DNA of 56,277 nt from Gammaproteobacteria bacterium (GTDB lineage: Bacteria > Pseudomonadota > Gammaproteobacteria > Steroidobacterales > PWYM01), in contig RECU01000049.1 in the NCBI GenBank assembly GCA_007693855.1, forward strand, positions 1 through 56,277, in the 5' to 3' direction. The notes beneath the pieces are model-generated. The model saw only the letters and a program-made list of their open reading frames with translations. It did not search any database and was not told the origin of the DNA. Positions within the stretch are counted from its first letter, which is position 1. Every line of letters begins with the position of its first letter. Shown in pieces: positions 8,622 to 18,127 of the stretch. The position numbers and the translations under genes were made by a program.

Positions 8622-8960
8622 TCAGGCGTGAGCCACGTCGTGATCGGTCGGGGTGTGATAGTAGTCACTGCTCCGCGCGAACTCCTGCAACAGACGCCGC
8701 AGCTCTGCCAGACGCAGATCCGCCGTACTGATCGGTCCACACTCGTCGCACTGGCGATCGTCGCAGGGCTGGTGGGCATACAGCCACCAATGCACGGCGC
8801 CCGCAAGCAGGCCGTCGGCGATATCCCGCAGGTCAGCCTCCGGGCTCAGATCCGCCAGCCGGTTACCCAGTTCAACCAGCTCCCTGGCGGTCTCTTCATG
8901 AGTGTCGAGATGCTGTTCCATCGCAGCCTGCCCTGCCGTCTGTTCAATCGAGAGGCCCAT
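8622..8960 (-). CDS. Small soluble protein of unknown function with a Cys cluster
   Basis: 112 residues, start ATG 8960 (MGLSIEQTAG), 11 bases after the ABC permease stop, so likely the last gene of that operon. Mostly helical, with no signal peptide. The central motif CDDRQCDEC could bind a metal or be redox-active. No family is recognised. It could be a small accessory protein of the transporter or simply co-transcribed. Confidence 0.7.
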   Translation of the reverse strand: MGLSIEQTAGQAAMEQHLDTHEETARELVELGNRLADLSPEADLRDIADGLLAGAVHWWLYAHQPCDDRQCDECGPISTADLRLAELRRLLQEFARSSDYYHTPTDHDVAHA

Positions 8961-8971
8961 GATACCGCCGC

Positions 8972-9763
8972 CTAGCGGGCGCTGTCGTGCCAACGGGCGA
9001 GCAGTCGGCGCTCCAGCCAGGCGAGAACCGCGAACAGGCCGATCCCGATGGCGGCAAGCAGCAGCAACGCGGCAAACATCCGGGGGGTCTGCAGGCGGTT
9101 GCCAGCCTCGATGATCCGCCAAGCCAGCCCAGGCGAGGTGCCGGAGCCGGCGACGAACTCGGCAACCACCACCCCCACCAGCGACAGCCCGGCCGAGACC
9201 TTCATCGCTGACAGCAGGTAGGGCAGCGCTGCGGGCAGCCGAAGTCGCCACAATTCCTGCCAGCGACTACCGCCGTAGAGCCGAAACAGTGCCCGCAGCC
9301 CCGGATCGACCGCCCGCAAGCCGAGCGTCATGTTCGACAGCACCGGGAAAAACGCAACGATCCAGGCCAGCAACACCACCGCCGTGCTGGCGTTGTCCAC
9401 GCCCACCCAGATCAGCACCAAAGGGGCGATCGCGACCACCGGGGTCACCTGCAGCACCACCGCGTACGGGTAAAGCGCCGCCTCGATCAGGCGGCTGCCG
9501 GTGAACAGGACTGCAATCAGCACGCCGCCAGCGACCGCGGCGAGAAAGGCGGTCAACGTCAGGCGCAGCGTGTATCCGGCGGATGACAGCAACAGCGGCG
9601 CAGACTCGAGGCCGGCCATGAGAATCCTGCTCGGCGCCGGCAGCACGAACACCGGGATGCCAGTGAGGCGAACCGCCACTTCCCAGGCCAGCAGCACCAG
9701 GACCCCCAGCCCCAACGGGGCCAGCCAGCGTAACCAGGTCACTGGGGTCAGCCTGGCGCTCAA
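8972..9763 (-). CDS. ABC transporter permease, SsuC/TauC/ThiX type
   Basis: Inner-membrane subunit of a small-molecule importer. About 263 residues if it starts at TTG 9763 (TTG AGC GCC AGG), the size usual for this family; the upstream ATG at 9862 would overlap the ATPase gene by 89 bases and adds an unlikely Arg/Ser-rich tail. About six membrane segments are visible. The coupling loop of the binding-protein-dependent permease family is around GGSRWQELWRLRLPAALPYL, matching the EAA motif. The partner ATPase and binding protein are immediately upstream. Confidence 0.88.
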   Translation of the reverse strand: MSARLTPVTWLRWLAPLGLGVLVLLAWEVAVRLTGIPVFVLPAPSRILMAGLESAPLLLSSAGYTLRLTLTAFLAAVAGGVLIAVLFTGSRLIEAALYPYAVVLQVTPVVAIAPLVLIWVGVDNASTAVVLLAWIVAFFPVLSNMTLGLRAVDPGLRALFRLYGGSRWQELWRLRLPAALPYLLSAMKVSAGLSLVGVVVAEFVAGSGTSPGLAWRIIEAGNRLQTPRMFAALLLLAAIGIGLFAVLAWLERRLLARWHDSAR

Positions 9764-9773
9764 GGCCGAGCGC

Positions 9774-10535
<762 letters not shown>

Positions 10536-10541
10536 CGGAGT

Positions 10542-11564
10542 TCAGTCCGCCCGGTCCGGGCCCGCGACGAACTCGAGCGTGTAGGCGCGCCGGGGATCGA
10601 GCTGCTCACTGTAGATGCCCTCGGCGGCCATGGTCGCGTGGAACTCCCGCCAACGCGCATGGCTCATGCTCCCGATCCCCCAGCGCTCGGCATCGCCGGA
10701 GTCCACCAGTCCAAAGGCGCGCATCTGCGCAATCGCATGCGCCAGCAGTTCGGGGGTCATCTCGGGATTGTCCTGCAGGATGAGTGCATTGCCGGGCCCG
10801 GGATCACCCCGCAGGTACTCCGCCCAGCCGCGTGCGGTGGCGTCCACGAATGCCTGCACCACCTCCGGGCGCTGGTCGATGAGACGCTGGTGCGCCAGCA
10901 CCATTGCAGCGTAGCCCGGATAGCCTTCGTCAGCGAGCAGGAAGACCTGCGGCAGCTCACCCAGCGCCTGGGCGATGGCGAAAGGCTCCGACGTCACGTA
11001 GCCCTGCTGAATGGCGCCGGGATCAACCAGAAACGGCGCGAGATTGAAGGTGTAGCGTCGGATCTGGCTGTCCTCGAAGCCGAAGCGCGCCTGCAGCCAG
11101 ACCCAGAAGGCGCCGATGGCCGCATCGGAGAGCATGATCGGCAGTCCGCGCATGTCCTGCAGACTGCGCACGTCCTCGCGCGGATGGGTGATGATGACCT
11201 GCGGATCTTTCTGGAAGATGGCCATCACGGCACGCACCGGCGCGTCCTCGGCGGCGAGGTTCATGCTGATGAAGGCGTTGGAACCGAGACCGAGCTCGAC
11301 GGCCCCGGTAGCGACCAGCTGGGCGACGTTGACCGCGGGACCGCCCTGTCGCAGCTGCACGTCAAGCCCGGCCTCGCGGTAGAACCCGCGTGCGAGCGCC
11401 TGGTAGAAGCCCCCGTGCTCGGCCTGGGCGCGCCAGTCGGTCGCGAAGCTGATCCTGACCAGCGCCTCGTCGTCACCGGCCGGGGGCTCGCCGGCACAAC
11501 CGGCCAGCCAGACCAACGCGAACAGCGCGATCACCCTGGAATTTCTGTTTACACTGCGCATCAC
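10542..11564 (-). CDS. ABC substrate-binding lipoprotein, NMT1/THI5-like (ThiY-like)
   Basis: Periplasmic ligand receptor of the importer. 340 residues with lipoprotein signal (LVWLAGC, Cys about residue 23). The N-terminal lobe, FATDWRAQAEHGGFYQALAR followed by GLDVQLRQGGPAVNVAQLVA, is close to ThiY and other NMT1/THI5-like proteins that bind pyrimidine precursors of thiamine. No TPP riboswitch (no CTGAGA/ACCTGA pair) was found in the short leader, so a thiamine role is not supported by regulation; other aromatic or sulfonate ligands remain possible. Divergent from nikR with 116 bases between. Confidence 0.87.
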   Translation of the reverse strand: MMRSVNRNSRVIALFALVWLAGCAGEPPAGDDEALVRISFATDWRAQAEHGGFYQALARGFYREAGLDVQLRQGGPAVNVAQLVATGAVELGLGSNAFISMNLAAEDAPVRAVMAIFQKDPQVIITHPREDVRSLQDMRGLPIMLSDAAIGAFWVWLQARFGFEDSQIRRYTFNLAPFLVDPGAIQQGYVTSEPFAIAQALGELPQVFLLADEGYPGYAAMVLAHQRLIDQRPEVVQAFVDATARGWAEYLRGDPGPGNALILQDNPEMTPELLAHAIAQMRAFGLVDSGDAERWGIGSMSHARWREFHATMAAEGIYSEQLDPRRAYTLEFVAGPDRAD

Positions 11565-11680
11565 CCGTCAACACTCCGGCCCGCGGGACAGCGTGCAACT
11601 CTAACGCCCTCCCCAGCGGCCGTCACGCCGCTCGTCAGGCGCGACGTCGCGGGGCCGCCATACCGCCAGAGGAACCCCAG

Positions 11681-12118
11681 ATGACCGACAGGTTCACCGT
11701 CTCGCTGGAGCCCGCGCTCGCCGCCGAATTCTCGGCTCTCCTGGCCCGCAAGGGCTATGACAACCGCTCGGAGGCCGTGCGGGATCTGATCCGTGAGGCG
11801 CTCACGCGGGAGCGGCTGGAACGGGCGCCGGAGGGGGACTGCGTGGGCGTGCTGAGCTATCTGTACGACCACCATGAGCGCGAACTCTCCAAACGCCTGA
11901 CGGAAGTCCAGCACGCTCGCCACGACCTGAGCGTCACGACACTGCACATGCACCTGGACCACGACACCTGTGTCGAGGCCGCGCTGCTGCGCGGTCAGGC
12001 GAGCGAGGTGCTGGCCTTCGGTGAAACGGTCATGGCGCGGCCGGGCATCCAGCACGGCAGGCTGCATCGCATCCCCCTCCCCGACGGCACACCCGGGCGA
12101 GGCACCCGCAGCAAGTGA
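11681..12118 (+). CDS. nikR: Nickel-responsive regulator NikR
   Basis: Ribbon-helix-helix repressor that senses Ni(II). 145 residues. The N-terminal ribbon-helix-helix is RFTVSLEP...NRSEAVRDLIREAL. The C-terminal ACT-like domain carries the full ligand set: His78, His89, His91 and Cys97, whose spacing (11, 2, 6) equals His76/87/89/Cys95 of E. coli NikR. Start ATG 11681 has AGAGGAA upstream. The next genes encode a nickel ECF importer, as expected for its regulon. Confidence 0.95.
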   Translation: MTDRFTVSLEPALAAEFSALLARKGYDNRSEAVRDLIREALTRERLERAPEGDCVGVLSYLYDHHERELSKRLTEVQHARHDLSVTTLHMHLDHDTCVEAALLRGQASEVLAFGETVMARPGIQHGRLHRIPLPDGTPGRGTRSK

Positions 12119-12161
12119 GTCGCCGGCGGCGGGGGTCGCGATTGACGGCGCTTGGCCCCGC

Positions 12162-12188
12162 GTATGAATTATGAAAAACTTTTCATAT
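12162..12188 (+). promoter_or_regulatory. Candidate NikR operator upstream of nikK
   Basis: GTATGA (12162-12167) and TCATAT (12183-12188) face each other with 15 bases between; the E. coli NikR site is GTATGA-N16-TCATAC. Inside it is a tighter palindrome, TATGAAAA (12170-12177), two centre bases, TTTTCATA (12180-12187). It lies 17 bases before the nikK start, between nikR and the transporter. Binding is inferred. Confidence 0.55.
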
Positions 12189-12204
12189 GGATGAGGAATC
12201 CCGC

Positions 12205-13011
12205 ATGTCAGCGCCGTCCTTGACCCCGCGGACAGCCACGCCCCTGCGCCGCCGCAGTCCACTGCCCGGTGCGGTCCTGGCCGGCCTGCTGCTCGCCGCC
12301 GTCCCGGCTGCCGAAGCTCATTTCGCCTGGCTGGAGGTGGTCGACACAGAGGGCGGGCAGGTACACGTCGAGGTCGTCTTCGGGCATCACCCCCCGGGTG
12401 ACCGGCGCCTGCCCGCAGACCGCGTGGTGGGGGTGGAGATCATCGCACCCGATGGCCGGCGCAGCGCGGCAGTAGCAAGCGACGGCGGCTGGCGTGGTGA
12501 ACTCACCGGGGCGGGCAGCCACGTGGTGACCGCCCGCCAGCAGCCGAGTTACTGGACACGCACAGTCGAAGGGGGACGTGCCGCCTCACGCCGAGAGTAT
12601 CCCGATGCCCTGAGCTGCCGGGTGTCGGACAACATCATGAAGACGATCGTCATGACCCGCGCCGACGACAGCCTGGCGGCTGCGGTCACGCAGCCCGTCG
12701 GGCACCCGCTGGAGATCATTCCGGAGACCGATCCGACCACGCTCTCGGCGGGCGACAGCCTCACACTCCGCGTCCTGTTCGACGGGCAGCCGTGGCAGGG
12801 CCGGCTCCGCGCCACCTGGGCCGGCTATCCCTCCGCGCACGATGACGACTACCCGGTGCACCTCGACACCGGCGCGGACGGCCGCACGGTGCTGGCGCTC
12901 TCGCGCGGCGGCACGTGGCTGATCCATGCCAACACACAGGCAGCTCATCCAGAGCCCGAGGTCTGCGACCGCCAGGCCTGGAACGCCGCCCTCAGCTTCA
13001 CCCTGCGCTGA
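12205..13011 (+). CDS. nikK: NikK-like periplasmic component of nickel ECF transporter (DUF4198)
   Basis: 268 residues. Start ATG 12205 preceded by GAGGAA; an upstream ATG at 12187 lies within the proposed operator. Signal peptide with cleavage near AEA|HFAW, leaving His at the mature N terminus, typical of DUF4198 nickel-uptake proteins. The rest is beta-rich with two domains; HHPPGDRRLP is part of the conserved first domain. NikK takes part with NikL in the periplasmic side of nickel ECF systems lacking NikN. First gene after nikR. Confidence 0.85.
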   Translation: MSAPSLTPRTATPLRRRSPLPGAVLAGLLLAAVPAAEAHFAWLEVVDTEGGQVHVEVVFGHHPPGDRRLPADRVVGVEIIAPDGRRSAAVASDGGWRGELTGAGSHVVTARQQPSYWTRTVEGGRAASRREYPDALSCRVSDNIMKTIVMTRADDSLAAAVTQPVGHPLEIIPETDPTTLSAGDSLTLRVLFDGQPWQGRLRATWAGYPSAHDDDYPVHLDTGADGRTVLALSRGGTWLIHANTQAAHPEPEVCDRQAWNAALSFTLR

Positions 13012-13015
13012 CCTG

Positions 13016-13486
13016 ATGGTGCCTCGCGGACATCGGGGTGACGGGCTGGCTGCGGGTATCGTGCTGGCCAGCCTGTGGGTATCCGCGGCGCCTCCCCAGG
13101 CACACGCCCATGCGCTCTTGCACGAGCTGACTGAAGGCCGCGCCATCACGGCGCGCTTCTACTTTCCTGATGACGACAGCCCGCTGTTCGAGCCCTACCA
13201 GGTCTTCGCTCCGGGGAGCGAACGGCCTTTCCAGACGGGCAGGGTCAATGCGCTGGGCGAGGTGACCTTCCGGCCCGACCGGCCCGGTGAGTGGCGGGTC
13301 CAGGTGACCACCGCGGACGGGCACGGGGCACGCCTGGTGGTCACGGTCGACGACACCCTGACCCCCACCGCTGCGCCAGCCGCGCCGGTCTGGATGATGC
13401 GCATCCTCACGGGGCTGGGCTGGCTGCTGGGCATCTTCGGCATCCTCGCCCTGTGGCGCCTGTACCGCGTGTCCGGACCAGGCTGA
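13016..13486 (+). CDS. nikL: NikL-like membrane-anchored component of nickel ECF transporter
   Basis: 156 residues. Start ATG 13016 is four bases after the nikK stop. Signal peptide ends near PPQAHAHA, giving a His-rich mature N terminus (AHAHALLHE). A beta-sandwich domain follows (RPGEWRVQVTTADGHG), then one C-terminal membrane helix (MRILTGLGWLLGIFGILALW). This topology matches NikL, which replaces NikN in NikKLMQO systems. Confidence 0.82.
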   Translation: MVPRGHRGDGLAAGIVLASLWVSAAPPQAHAHALLHELTEGRAITARFYFPDDDSPLFEPYQVFAPGSERPFQTGRVNALGEVTFRPDRPGEWRVQVTTADGHGARLVVTVDDTLTPTAAPAAPVWMMRILTGLGWLLGIFGILALWRLYRVSGPG

Positions 13487-13502
13487 GGCCAGGATCCCAG
13501 CA

Positions 13503-14153
13503 ATGCACATTCCTGATGGACTGCTGTCGCCCCAGACGTTCCTCCCGGCCTTTGTCCTGGCGGTGCCCGCATGGTGGTGGGCGAGCCGTCGCGCGCGCCG
13601 ACAGCTAGATGACGCCTTGTTGCCCCGCCTGGCCGTCTTCACCGCGCTGGCCTTCCTGCTGTCCACACTGATGCTGCCGCTGCCCGGCGGTACATCGGGG
13701 CATGCGCTCGGTGTCGCGTTGCTCGCGCTGTGCTTCGGCGTCCCGCTGGCCTTCCTGGCCTACACCCTGGTGCTGGTCCTCCAGGCGCTGGCACTCGGCG
13801 CCGGTGGACTGACCGCTCTGCCGGTCAACGCGCTGTGCATGGGGCTGGTCGGTGCACTGGTCGCGACTGGCGCCTATCGGCTGTTCGCCGGACTGCACAC
13901 CCATGGCGCCGTGCTGCTGGCCACCTGGCTGTCGGTGATGGTGTCGGCCACCCTGGTCGCCCTGGTGCTTGGCATGCAACCGCTGATCGCCCGGGATGCC
14001 GGGGGGGCGCCGCTGTTCTTCCCGTTCGGGCCGGCGGTCACTCTGCCGGCCATTCTGCTCCCCCACGCGCTGCTGGCGGCGGCCGAGGCGGCCCTGACGC
14101 TGCTGGTCTGGCGCCATGCCAGGCGCCGACACTGGCTCAGCCACCCCGCATGA
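13503..14153 (+). CDS. nikM: NikM/CbiM-type substrate-binding membrane component
   Basis: S-component that binds the metal, 216 residues. The N terminus is MHIPDGLLSP, in which Met1 and His2 bind nickel in NikM structures, so the start is fixed at ATG 13503. The GTSGHALG motif supplies the third conserved His. About seven membrane helices. NikR control and NikK/NikL point to nickel rather than cobalt. It overlaps the next gene by four bases (ATGA). Confidence 0.92.
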   Translation: MHIPDGLLSPQTFLPAFVLAVPAWWWASRRARRQLDDALLPRLAVFTALAFLLSTLMLPLPGGTSGHALGVALLALCFGVPLAFLAYTLVLVLQALALGAGGLTALPVNALCMGLVGALVATGAYRLFAGLHTHGAVLLATWLSVMVSATLVALVLGMQPLIARDAGGAPLFFPFGPAVTLPAILLPHALLAAAEAALTLLVWRHARRRHWLSHPA

Positions 14154-14710
14154 GTGCCCCGCGACACCGCCTGGCACTACTCGCCTGGGCGGCGGCCGTG
14201 GTGGCGAGCACCCTGGTGCATGACCCCGTAGTGCTGACGGCCGCATTGCTGCTCGCCCTGCTCGTCTCGGGAACCGGACGGCTGGCGCTGGCCGGCCGCG
14301 CCGTGAGGGCCGTGGCTGCCATCCTGCTGCTGATCAGCGCCGGCTACGTCGGCATGAGCATGTTCTCCGGTACTTTGGAGACGGGTGTCCTGATGCGCTT
14401 CAACCTGCGGGTGCTGCTGATCGCCGTGCTCACCGCGTGGATGCTGCGTGAGGTGCGGCTGGTCCTGGCGCTCTCAGGATGGCCCGCGGCACAACGCTGG
14501 CTGCTGATCGTCCAGGCCCAGATTACCCTGTTCCGACGCCTCGCCCAGGACTACCGGCTCGCCCGCCGCAGTCGCAGCACCGTCGCCCCGACCCTGCGCC
14601 AGCGCTATCTCGGCGTGAGCAGCCTGACGCTGGCGGCACTGGACAAGGCGGTACACAACGCCGAGACGGTCACCCAGGCGCTGCGCGCGCGCGGAGCGCT
14701 GGATGAATAA
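14150..14710 (+). CDS. nikQ: ECF transporter T component NikQ/CbiQ
   Basis: Transmembrane coupling subunit, 186 residues, shorter than the usual ~230. Several hydrophobic helices occupy the first half, and the C-terminal cytoplasmic helices end in ALRARG, matching the second Ala-Arg-Gly coupling motif that docks to the ATPase. The start overlaps nikM and the end overlaps nikO, so translation is probably coupled. The shortness lies in the loop region, not in the coupling end. Confidence 0.88.
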   Translation: MSAPRHRLALLAWAAAVVASTLVHDPVVLTAALLLALLVSGTGRLALAGRAVRAVAAILLLISAGYVGMSMFSGTLETGVLMRFNLRVLLIAVLTAWMLREVRLVLALSGWPAAQRWLLIVQAQITLFRRLAQDYRLARRSRSTVAPTLRQRYLGVSSLTLAALDKAVHNAETVTQALRARGALDE

Positions 14711-15512
14711 GCCGCGCGCCAACGTGGCCGGCGTCGACCTGATGACGCTGGAGGATGTGCACCTGGTACAGCCAGACGGCCGGGTCGCGCTCGCGGGCGT
14801 CAACCTGACGATTCAACCGGGCGAGCGGGTAGTTCTGCTCGGCGCCAACGGCAGCGGCAAGAGCACGCTGCTCAAGCTCCTGGATGCGCTGGTCTTCCCG
14901 ACACGCGGCCGTTATCTGTTCGAGGGCCGGGCCATGGCGGGCGCGGGCACCGCCCAGGGCAGCGGCAACCGCAGTTTTCGACAGCGGGTGGTCATGATGT
15001 TCCAGCACCCGGAAGCCATGCTGTTCAACCCGAGCGTCCGTGAGGAGATCGCCTACGGCTTGCGTCACCTGCCCGTCGACGAGTGTCAGAGGCGTGTGAC
15101 CCATTGGGCGGCACAGCTGGGGCTGACCTCCCGGCTGGATACGCCGCCTTCGGAGCTCTCGGGCGGTGAGAAGCAGCGGCTCTGCCTGGCCTGTCTGCTG
15201 GCCGTGGATCCTCAGGTGCTGCTGCTCGACGAACCGACGGCCAATCTGGATCCTCGCACGGTCGGCTGGCTGCTCGACTGGCTGGCGACACAGCACATCA
15301 CCACGGTGGTGGCGACCCACCAGCTGGCGATGGCTGGAGAACTCGGCGAGCGCCTGCTGATCCTTGGCGAGGACCACACGATCGTGTTCGACGGGCCAAT
15401 CGATCGGGGCCTCGCCGACATGGCGCTCCTGACCGACCAGGGGCTGGCCCATGTCCACCGGCACCGCCATGGTGGGCGGGTGCATCGCCACCCGCATGGC
15501 CATGGTGACTGA
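14703..15512 (+). CDS. nikO: ECF transporter ATPase NikO/CbiO with His-rich tail
   Basis: 269 residues. Walker A GANGSGKST, Q-loop MFQHPEAMLF, signature LSGGEKQRLCLACLL, Walker B VLLLDEPTANLD and switch His in VATHQLAMAG are complete. The last ~20 residues (HVHRHRHGGRVHRHPHGHGD) hold eight His residues, unlike a plain CbiO, and could buffer or sense imported nickel in the cytoplasm. Last gene of the nik operon, convergent with the DUF2845 gene. Confidence 0.92.
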   Translation: MNKPRANVAGVDLMTLEDVHLVQPDGRVALAGVNLTIQPGERVVLLGANGSGKSTLLKLLDALVFPTRGRYLFEGRAMAGAGTAQGSGNRSFRQRVVMMFQHPEAMLFNPSVREEIAYGLRHLPVDECQRRVTHWAAQLGLTSRLDTPPSELSGGEKQRLCLACLLAVDPQVLLLDEPTANLDPRTVGWLLDWLATQHITTVVATHQLAMAGELGERLLILGEDHTIVFDGPIDRGLADMALLTDQGLAHVHRHRHGGRVHRHPHGHGD

Positions 15513-15521
15513 CAGCCCCGT

Positions 15522-16103
15522 TCAGGGGCCCCGGCCGCGGCGCCCGGTGTCGACGTCGGCCACGCGTCCGTCAACGACGGTCACGATGCGGTAAAACCGC
15601 GCCGGCCCGAAGTCATAGATCCACTGCTCCTCGAGGACCACGCTGGCGGTAGCAAACGGCTGGAGAGGACGCCAGCCACCCTGGCGCACCCGCTGTTCCA
15701 GATCGGCAGGCGCACCGCAGCGGGCGAGCAGTTCCAGAACGGTCATGCCGCGGCGCAGATCCTCAGGGCGGCAAGAGCCGGGGGTCGACACTGCAAATCC
15801 GTAGCCTGCGCTGTCGATCGCCAGGATGCGATCACTGCGCAGACGTACCTGACGGATCAGCCTATGCGGACCAAAGTTGTAGTACCAGACCTCTTCGTAG
15901 GGCAGCACCGGTACCGCACCGAGCAACTCGAGGCGCACGGGGACGCGAAGGTCGGGCTCGCCGCAGGCAGCGATGAGATCGAAGCGGCGGTCGCCGACAC
16001 TCACGAGCCGCCCGTCACAGCGCAGGGTCTGCGCCTCGGCAGGGTCGGCCGACCCGAGCACCAAGACCATCAGCAGAATCAGAGCAACCACCAGCCGATA
16101 CAC
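15522..16103 (-). CDS. DUF2845 protein, exported, two tandem repeats
   Basis: 193 residues from GTG 16103, preceded by GGGGGAGG; a longer frame to 16169 has no ribosome site. Signal peptide VALILLMVLVLGSADPAEA. Two copies of one domain follow: the first contains LIAACGEPD then VWYYNFGP, the second contains LLARCGAPADLE then QWIYDFGP. Each has Cys before the Gly-Pro pair and an aromatic strand. DUF2845 proteins are periplasmic with no known role. Confidence 0.8.
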   Translation of the reverse strand: MYRLVVALILLMVLVLGSADPAEAQTLRCDGRLVSVGDRRFDLIAACGEPDLRVPVRLELLGAVPVLPYEEVWYYNFGPHRLIRQVRLRSDRILAIDSAGYGFAVSTPGSCRPEDLRRGMTVLELLARCGAPADLEQRVRQGGWRPLQPFATASVVLEEQWIYDFGPARFYRIVTVVDGRVADVDTGRRGRGP

Positions 16104-16142
16104 TGGCCTCCCCCGCGACGACGGACGTTCCCAGTCTAGGGA

Positions 16143-18098
16143 ATGGCGCACGGATCTGCACGCTGGCAAGGCCTACACTCCGACCCTGTTGCCACCCCTC
16201 ACAGGACCCTGGCCTTGCAGAACAGCCTGAGCGTCATCCACCAGAAACCGCCCCGGAAAACAGCGCGTCTGGAACGTATCTTCCCGGCCAACAGCCCCGA
16301 CGCGCTTGCCGCCATCCGTGGGCGCCTGCGTCGGGTCGGCCCTATCTCACTCGGCGATGCGCTGCTGGCCCTGGACCTGGTCGAGCCATCCGCGCTCGAG
16401 GCGGCGTCGGCACGCCAGGCCGATCAGCCCCATCGCCCCATAGGCGCAATCCTGCACGAACTCGGCCAGGTCGACGAAGAGGGCATCCGTGCAGGCCTGG
16501 CGCTGCAACTGGGTGTCCCTCCCGTCGACCTGACGCATTGGCCGCTGGAACCGGCGCTGCTGGCCAGCCTGCCAGCATCGCTGGCGCGTGCCCACGGTGT
16601 GTTGCCGCTGTACAAGCAGGACGGCACACTGTACGTGGCACTGAGCAACGTGCTCGACCGGGACGCTCTGGAGACGTTGCGGTTCCGTTCATCCTGCAGC
16701 GTAGAGCCGGTCTACGCGCCTCGGGCCGACATCGACAAGGTGCTCGGTGATCACTACTTCACTGAGGCGGTGGTCCCGCTCAGCGAGGAGGAACTGCGCG
16801 CCGAGGAACGCGCCCGGACCGACGATCTCGAGGAGGCCCGCGAGGAACCGGCGGCGATCACCGACAACGTGGTGGTCCGCCTGGCCAACCAGATCATCGC
16901 CGAGGCCTATAGGGCGCGTGCCTCGGACATTCATATCGAGCCTTCTTCCGGCCGCGGACCGACGCTCGTACGCTTCCGCGTCGACGGACGGCTCTACCTG
17001 CGCCACAGCATCCCATGGTCCTATCGCGATGCACTGGTCTCGCGCTTCAAGGTGATGGCCGGGCTGGATATCGCCGACCACCGACTGCCACAGGATGGCA
17101 AGATCCGCTTCCGGCGCGCCGGTGCACCGCCCGTGGAGCTGCGCATCGTCACCCTGCCGACTGCCGGCGGGGTGGAGGATGTGGTGATGCGTATCCTGGC
17201 CTCGTCGACCGCGCTGCCGCTGGCCGCGCTCGGACTGCAGGACGACGATCACGCGAAACTGCGTGCCATCATCGAGAAGCCCTACGGCATCCTGCTCGTC
17301 TGTGGGCCCACAGGCTCCGGCAAGACCACTACCCTGCACGCGGTGGTCCGCCATCTCAACGACGGCGCACGCAAGATCTGGACCGCGGAGAACCCCATCG
17401 AAATCACCCAGCCAGGGCTCAGGCAGGTGGAAATCAAGCCACGCACGGGGCTGACGTTCGCCGCCGCCCTGCGCTCTTTCCTGCGCGCCGACCCGGACGT
17501 CATCATGGTCGGCGAGATCCGGGACCCGGAAACCGCGAAGACTGCGCTGGAAGCCTCGCTCACAGGCCATCTCGTGCTCTCCACACTGCACACCAACACT
17601 GCCCCGGAAAGCATCGTGCGACTGCTGGAAATGGGCATGAACCCCTTCAATTTCGCCGATTCCCTGCTCGGCATCCTGGCCCAGCGACTGGTCCGCTGCC
17701 TGTGCAGGAAGTGTAGTGAACCCCGGGTAGCCGATGCGGCGATGCTGGAGGCACTGGCGAGGGAATATCTCAACAACCACGCCGTACCCCAGGCGCGGAT
17801 CGACGCCCTGGTCGCCGAGTGGCGTGAGACCTTCGGCACGGACGGCAGGATGACGCTGCAGCACGCCAAGGGCTGCGACGAGTGCCGCGGCACAGGCTAC
17901 CGGGGACGACTCGGGCTTTTCGAACTGATGCCCGGCAGCGACGAGATCCGCCATGCCATCATCCATGGGGCAGGCGCCGCCGAGCTCTTCGAGCTCGCCC
18001 AGGCCGAAGGCATGCGTACCCTGAAGCAGGACGGCATCCTCAAAGTCCTGGCAGGGCAGACCGACCTTGCCCAGGTGCTGGCGGTCAGCCAGCGCTAG
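16143..18098 (+). CDS. Type II secretion/type IV pilus assembly ATPase (PilB/GspE family)
   Basis: Hexameric motor ATPase. 651 residues from ATG 16143; a TTG at 16215 with AGGA nine bases upstream is a fair alternative. The N-terminal MshE-type domain (about residues 50-190) can bind cyclic di-GMP in relatives. Walker A GPTGSGKTTTLHAVV, Asp box, Walker B-containing DPDVIMVGEIRDPETA and His box LVLSTLHTNTA are present, then a zinc module with CLCRKC and CDEC. No pilC, pilD or pilin genes are in the window, so it appears as an orphan here. The CBS-domain gene follows 29 bases later. Confidence 0.9.
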   Translation: MAHGSARWQGLHSDPVATPHRTLALQNSLSVIHQKPPRKTARLERIFPANSPDALAAIRGRLRRVGPISLGDALLALDLVEPSALEAASARQADQPHRPIGAILHELGQVDEEGIRAGLALQLGVPPVDLTHWPLEPALLASLPASLARAHGVLPLYKQDGTLYVALSNVLDRDALETLRFRSSCSVEPVYAPRADIDKVLGDHYFTEAVVPLSEEELRAEERARTDDLEEAREEPAAITDNVVVRLANQIIAEAYRARASDIHIEPSSGRGPTLVRFRVDGRLYLRHSIPWSYRDALVSRFKVMAGLDIADHRLPQDGKIRFRRAGAPPVELRIVTLPTAGGVEDVVMRILASSTALPLAALGLQDDDHAKLRAIIEKPYGILLVCGPTGSGKTTTLHAVVRHLNDGARKIWTAENPIEITQPGLRQVEIKPRTGLTFAAALRSFLRADPDVIMVGEIRDPETAKTALEASLTGHLVLSTLHTNTAPESIVRLLEMGMNPFNFADSLLGILAQRLVRCLCRKCSEPRVADAAMLEALAREYLNNHAVPQARIDALVAEWRETFGTDGRMTLQHAKGCDECRGTGYRGRLGLFELMPGSDEIRHAIIHGAGAAELFELAQAEGMRTLKQDGILKVLAGQTDLAQVLAVSQR

Positions 18099-18127
18099 CC
18101 TGTCGGCACACTCTCGGGAGAACAGCC

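Noticed and set aside
10542-11680. TPP riboswitch before the ThiY-like gene
   Set aside because: The leader is only about 116 bases and lacks the CTGAGA and ACCTGA elements.
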